DNA of 5,259 nucleotides, from the NCBI GenBank assembly GCA_902496375.1, contig CABVAS010000123.1, positions 1 to 5,259 on the forward strand, in the 5' to 3' direction. Source of the DNA: an uncultured Collinsella sp. (GTDB taxonomy: Bacteria > Actinomycetota > Coriobacteriia > Coriobacteriales > Coriobacteriaceae). Each line of letters opens with the position of its first letter. Position 1 is the stretch's first letter. Made by a program: the position numbers and the translations under genes. The notes beneath the pieces were generated by a model that was given only the letters and a program-made list of their open reading frames with translations, did not search any database and was not told the origin of the DNA. Below are positions 5,004 to 5,259 of the stretch, piece after piece.

Positions 5004-5259
5004 GCGAGCTCCTCTTCAAAGTTGTCGATCAGGTTGTTGCCCAGGCGGACGACGGCGGCGCGGGTGCGCTCGTCGGTGGCGGAAAGTGCGGCGTCCTCCA
5101 GCTTGGCGCGGATGAACAGGTCCTCGGCGGCGTTTTGGTCAAGACCGCGGCAGGCGAGGTAGAACAGCTGCTCGTCGCGGACGTGACCGATGGTGGCGCC
5201 GTGGTTGCCGGCGACGTCGTCCTCGTCGCAGAGAATGACGGGAATGGTCTTGTTGTCGA
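5000..5259 (-). CDS. sufD: SufD, C-terminal part of Fe-S assembly scaffold subunit (partial)
   Basis: Only the last 85 residues are inside the window; the gene continues beyond the right edge. Seen: VILCDEDDVAGNHGATIG followed by VRDEQLFYLACRGL and a helical tail ending in EEELA. This is the conserved C-terminal signature of SufB/SufD proteins (Pfam SUFBD, PF01458). The HGATIG form, with its histidine at 5201-5203, resembles the SufD histidine at the SufB-SufD cluster site in E. coli, whereas SufB usually has HEA at this place, so SufD is preferred. With SufB and the ATPase SufC it would form the SufBC2D scaffold on which clusters are built; sufB and sufC are expected upstream. The TGA stop (5000-5002) overlaps the sufS ATG by four bases, so the two are translationally coupled. 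An unusual SufB copy cannot be fully excluded from this fragment. Confidence 0.88.
   Translation of the reverse strand, partial: DNKTIPVILCDEDDVAGNHGATIGHVRDEQLFYLACRGLDQNAAEDLFIRAKLEDAALSATDERTRAAVVRLGNNLIDNFEEELA

Noticed and set aside
1..5259. CRISPR array, tRNA, rRNA or toxin-antitoxin module
   Set aside because: No regularly spaced repeats, no tRNA-like cloverleaf or rRNA sequence, and no paired small genes were seen on either strand.

Overview
The window looks like a piece of a GC-rich anaerobic Actinobacterium, most likely class Coriobacteriia and plausibly Collinsella or a close relative. This is inferred from the SufU-type SUF genes, the GGGtGRT/scaffold gene pair typical of anaerobes, and strong G/C third-position bias next to purine-rich ribosome binding sites. 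The genus is a judgement from sequence style, not a computed match. The first 13 bases equal the 3' end of the standard Illumina adapter, so the left edge is a contig end carrying adapter sequence, and the first gene is cut there.

Layout, left to right. On the minus strand lies a two-gene unit: an iron-sulfur scaffold-like protein (639-1373) followed by a GGGtGRT-family protein (12-620, missing its C-terminal third). Its roughly 400-base upstream region (1374-1776) holds a structured leader, a weak promoter candidate and a REP-like hairpin. On the plus strand is a solitary REP-associated (Y1/RAYT-type) transposase with a C-terminal helix-turn-helix (1777-2589). Its HUH metal-binding motif reads H-V-R instead of H-V-H. 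About 600 gene-free bases rich in inverted repeats follow (2590-3188), ending in a strong intrinsic terminator that serves the minus strand (3189-3218). The right third is the end of a SUF operon on the minus strand: sufD (C-terminal 85 residues), sufS and sufU, coupled by overlapping start and stop codons.

The SUF genes form a sulfur-mobilising and cluster-building module. SufS takes sulfur from cysteine, SufU receives it, and SufD belongs to the SufBCD scaffold. The GGGtGRT protein and its scaffold-like partner lie downstream on the same strand but behind a terminator. That makes them a separate transcription unit in an iron-sulfur neighbourhood, and they probably have a related job. The transposase and its possible palindromic repeats occupy the gap between the two clusters. 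No clearly new multi-gene defence or metabolic system is visible. The less ordinary points are the GGGtGRT/SUF linkage, the altered transposase motif, the palindromes around it, the leader with two competing hairpins, and the artefactual stop codon at the contig edge.
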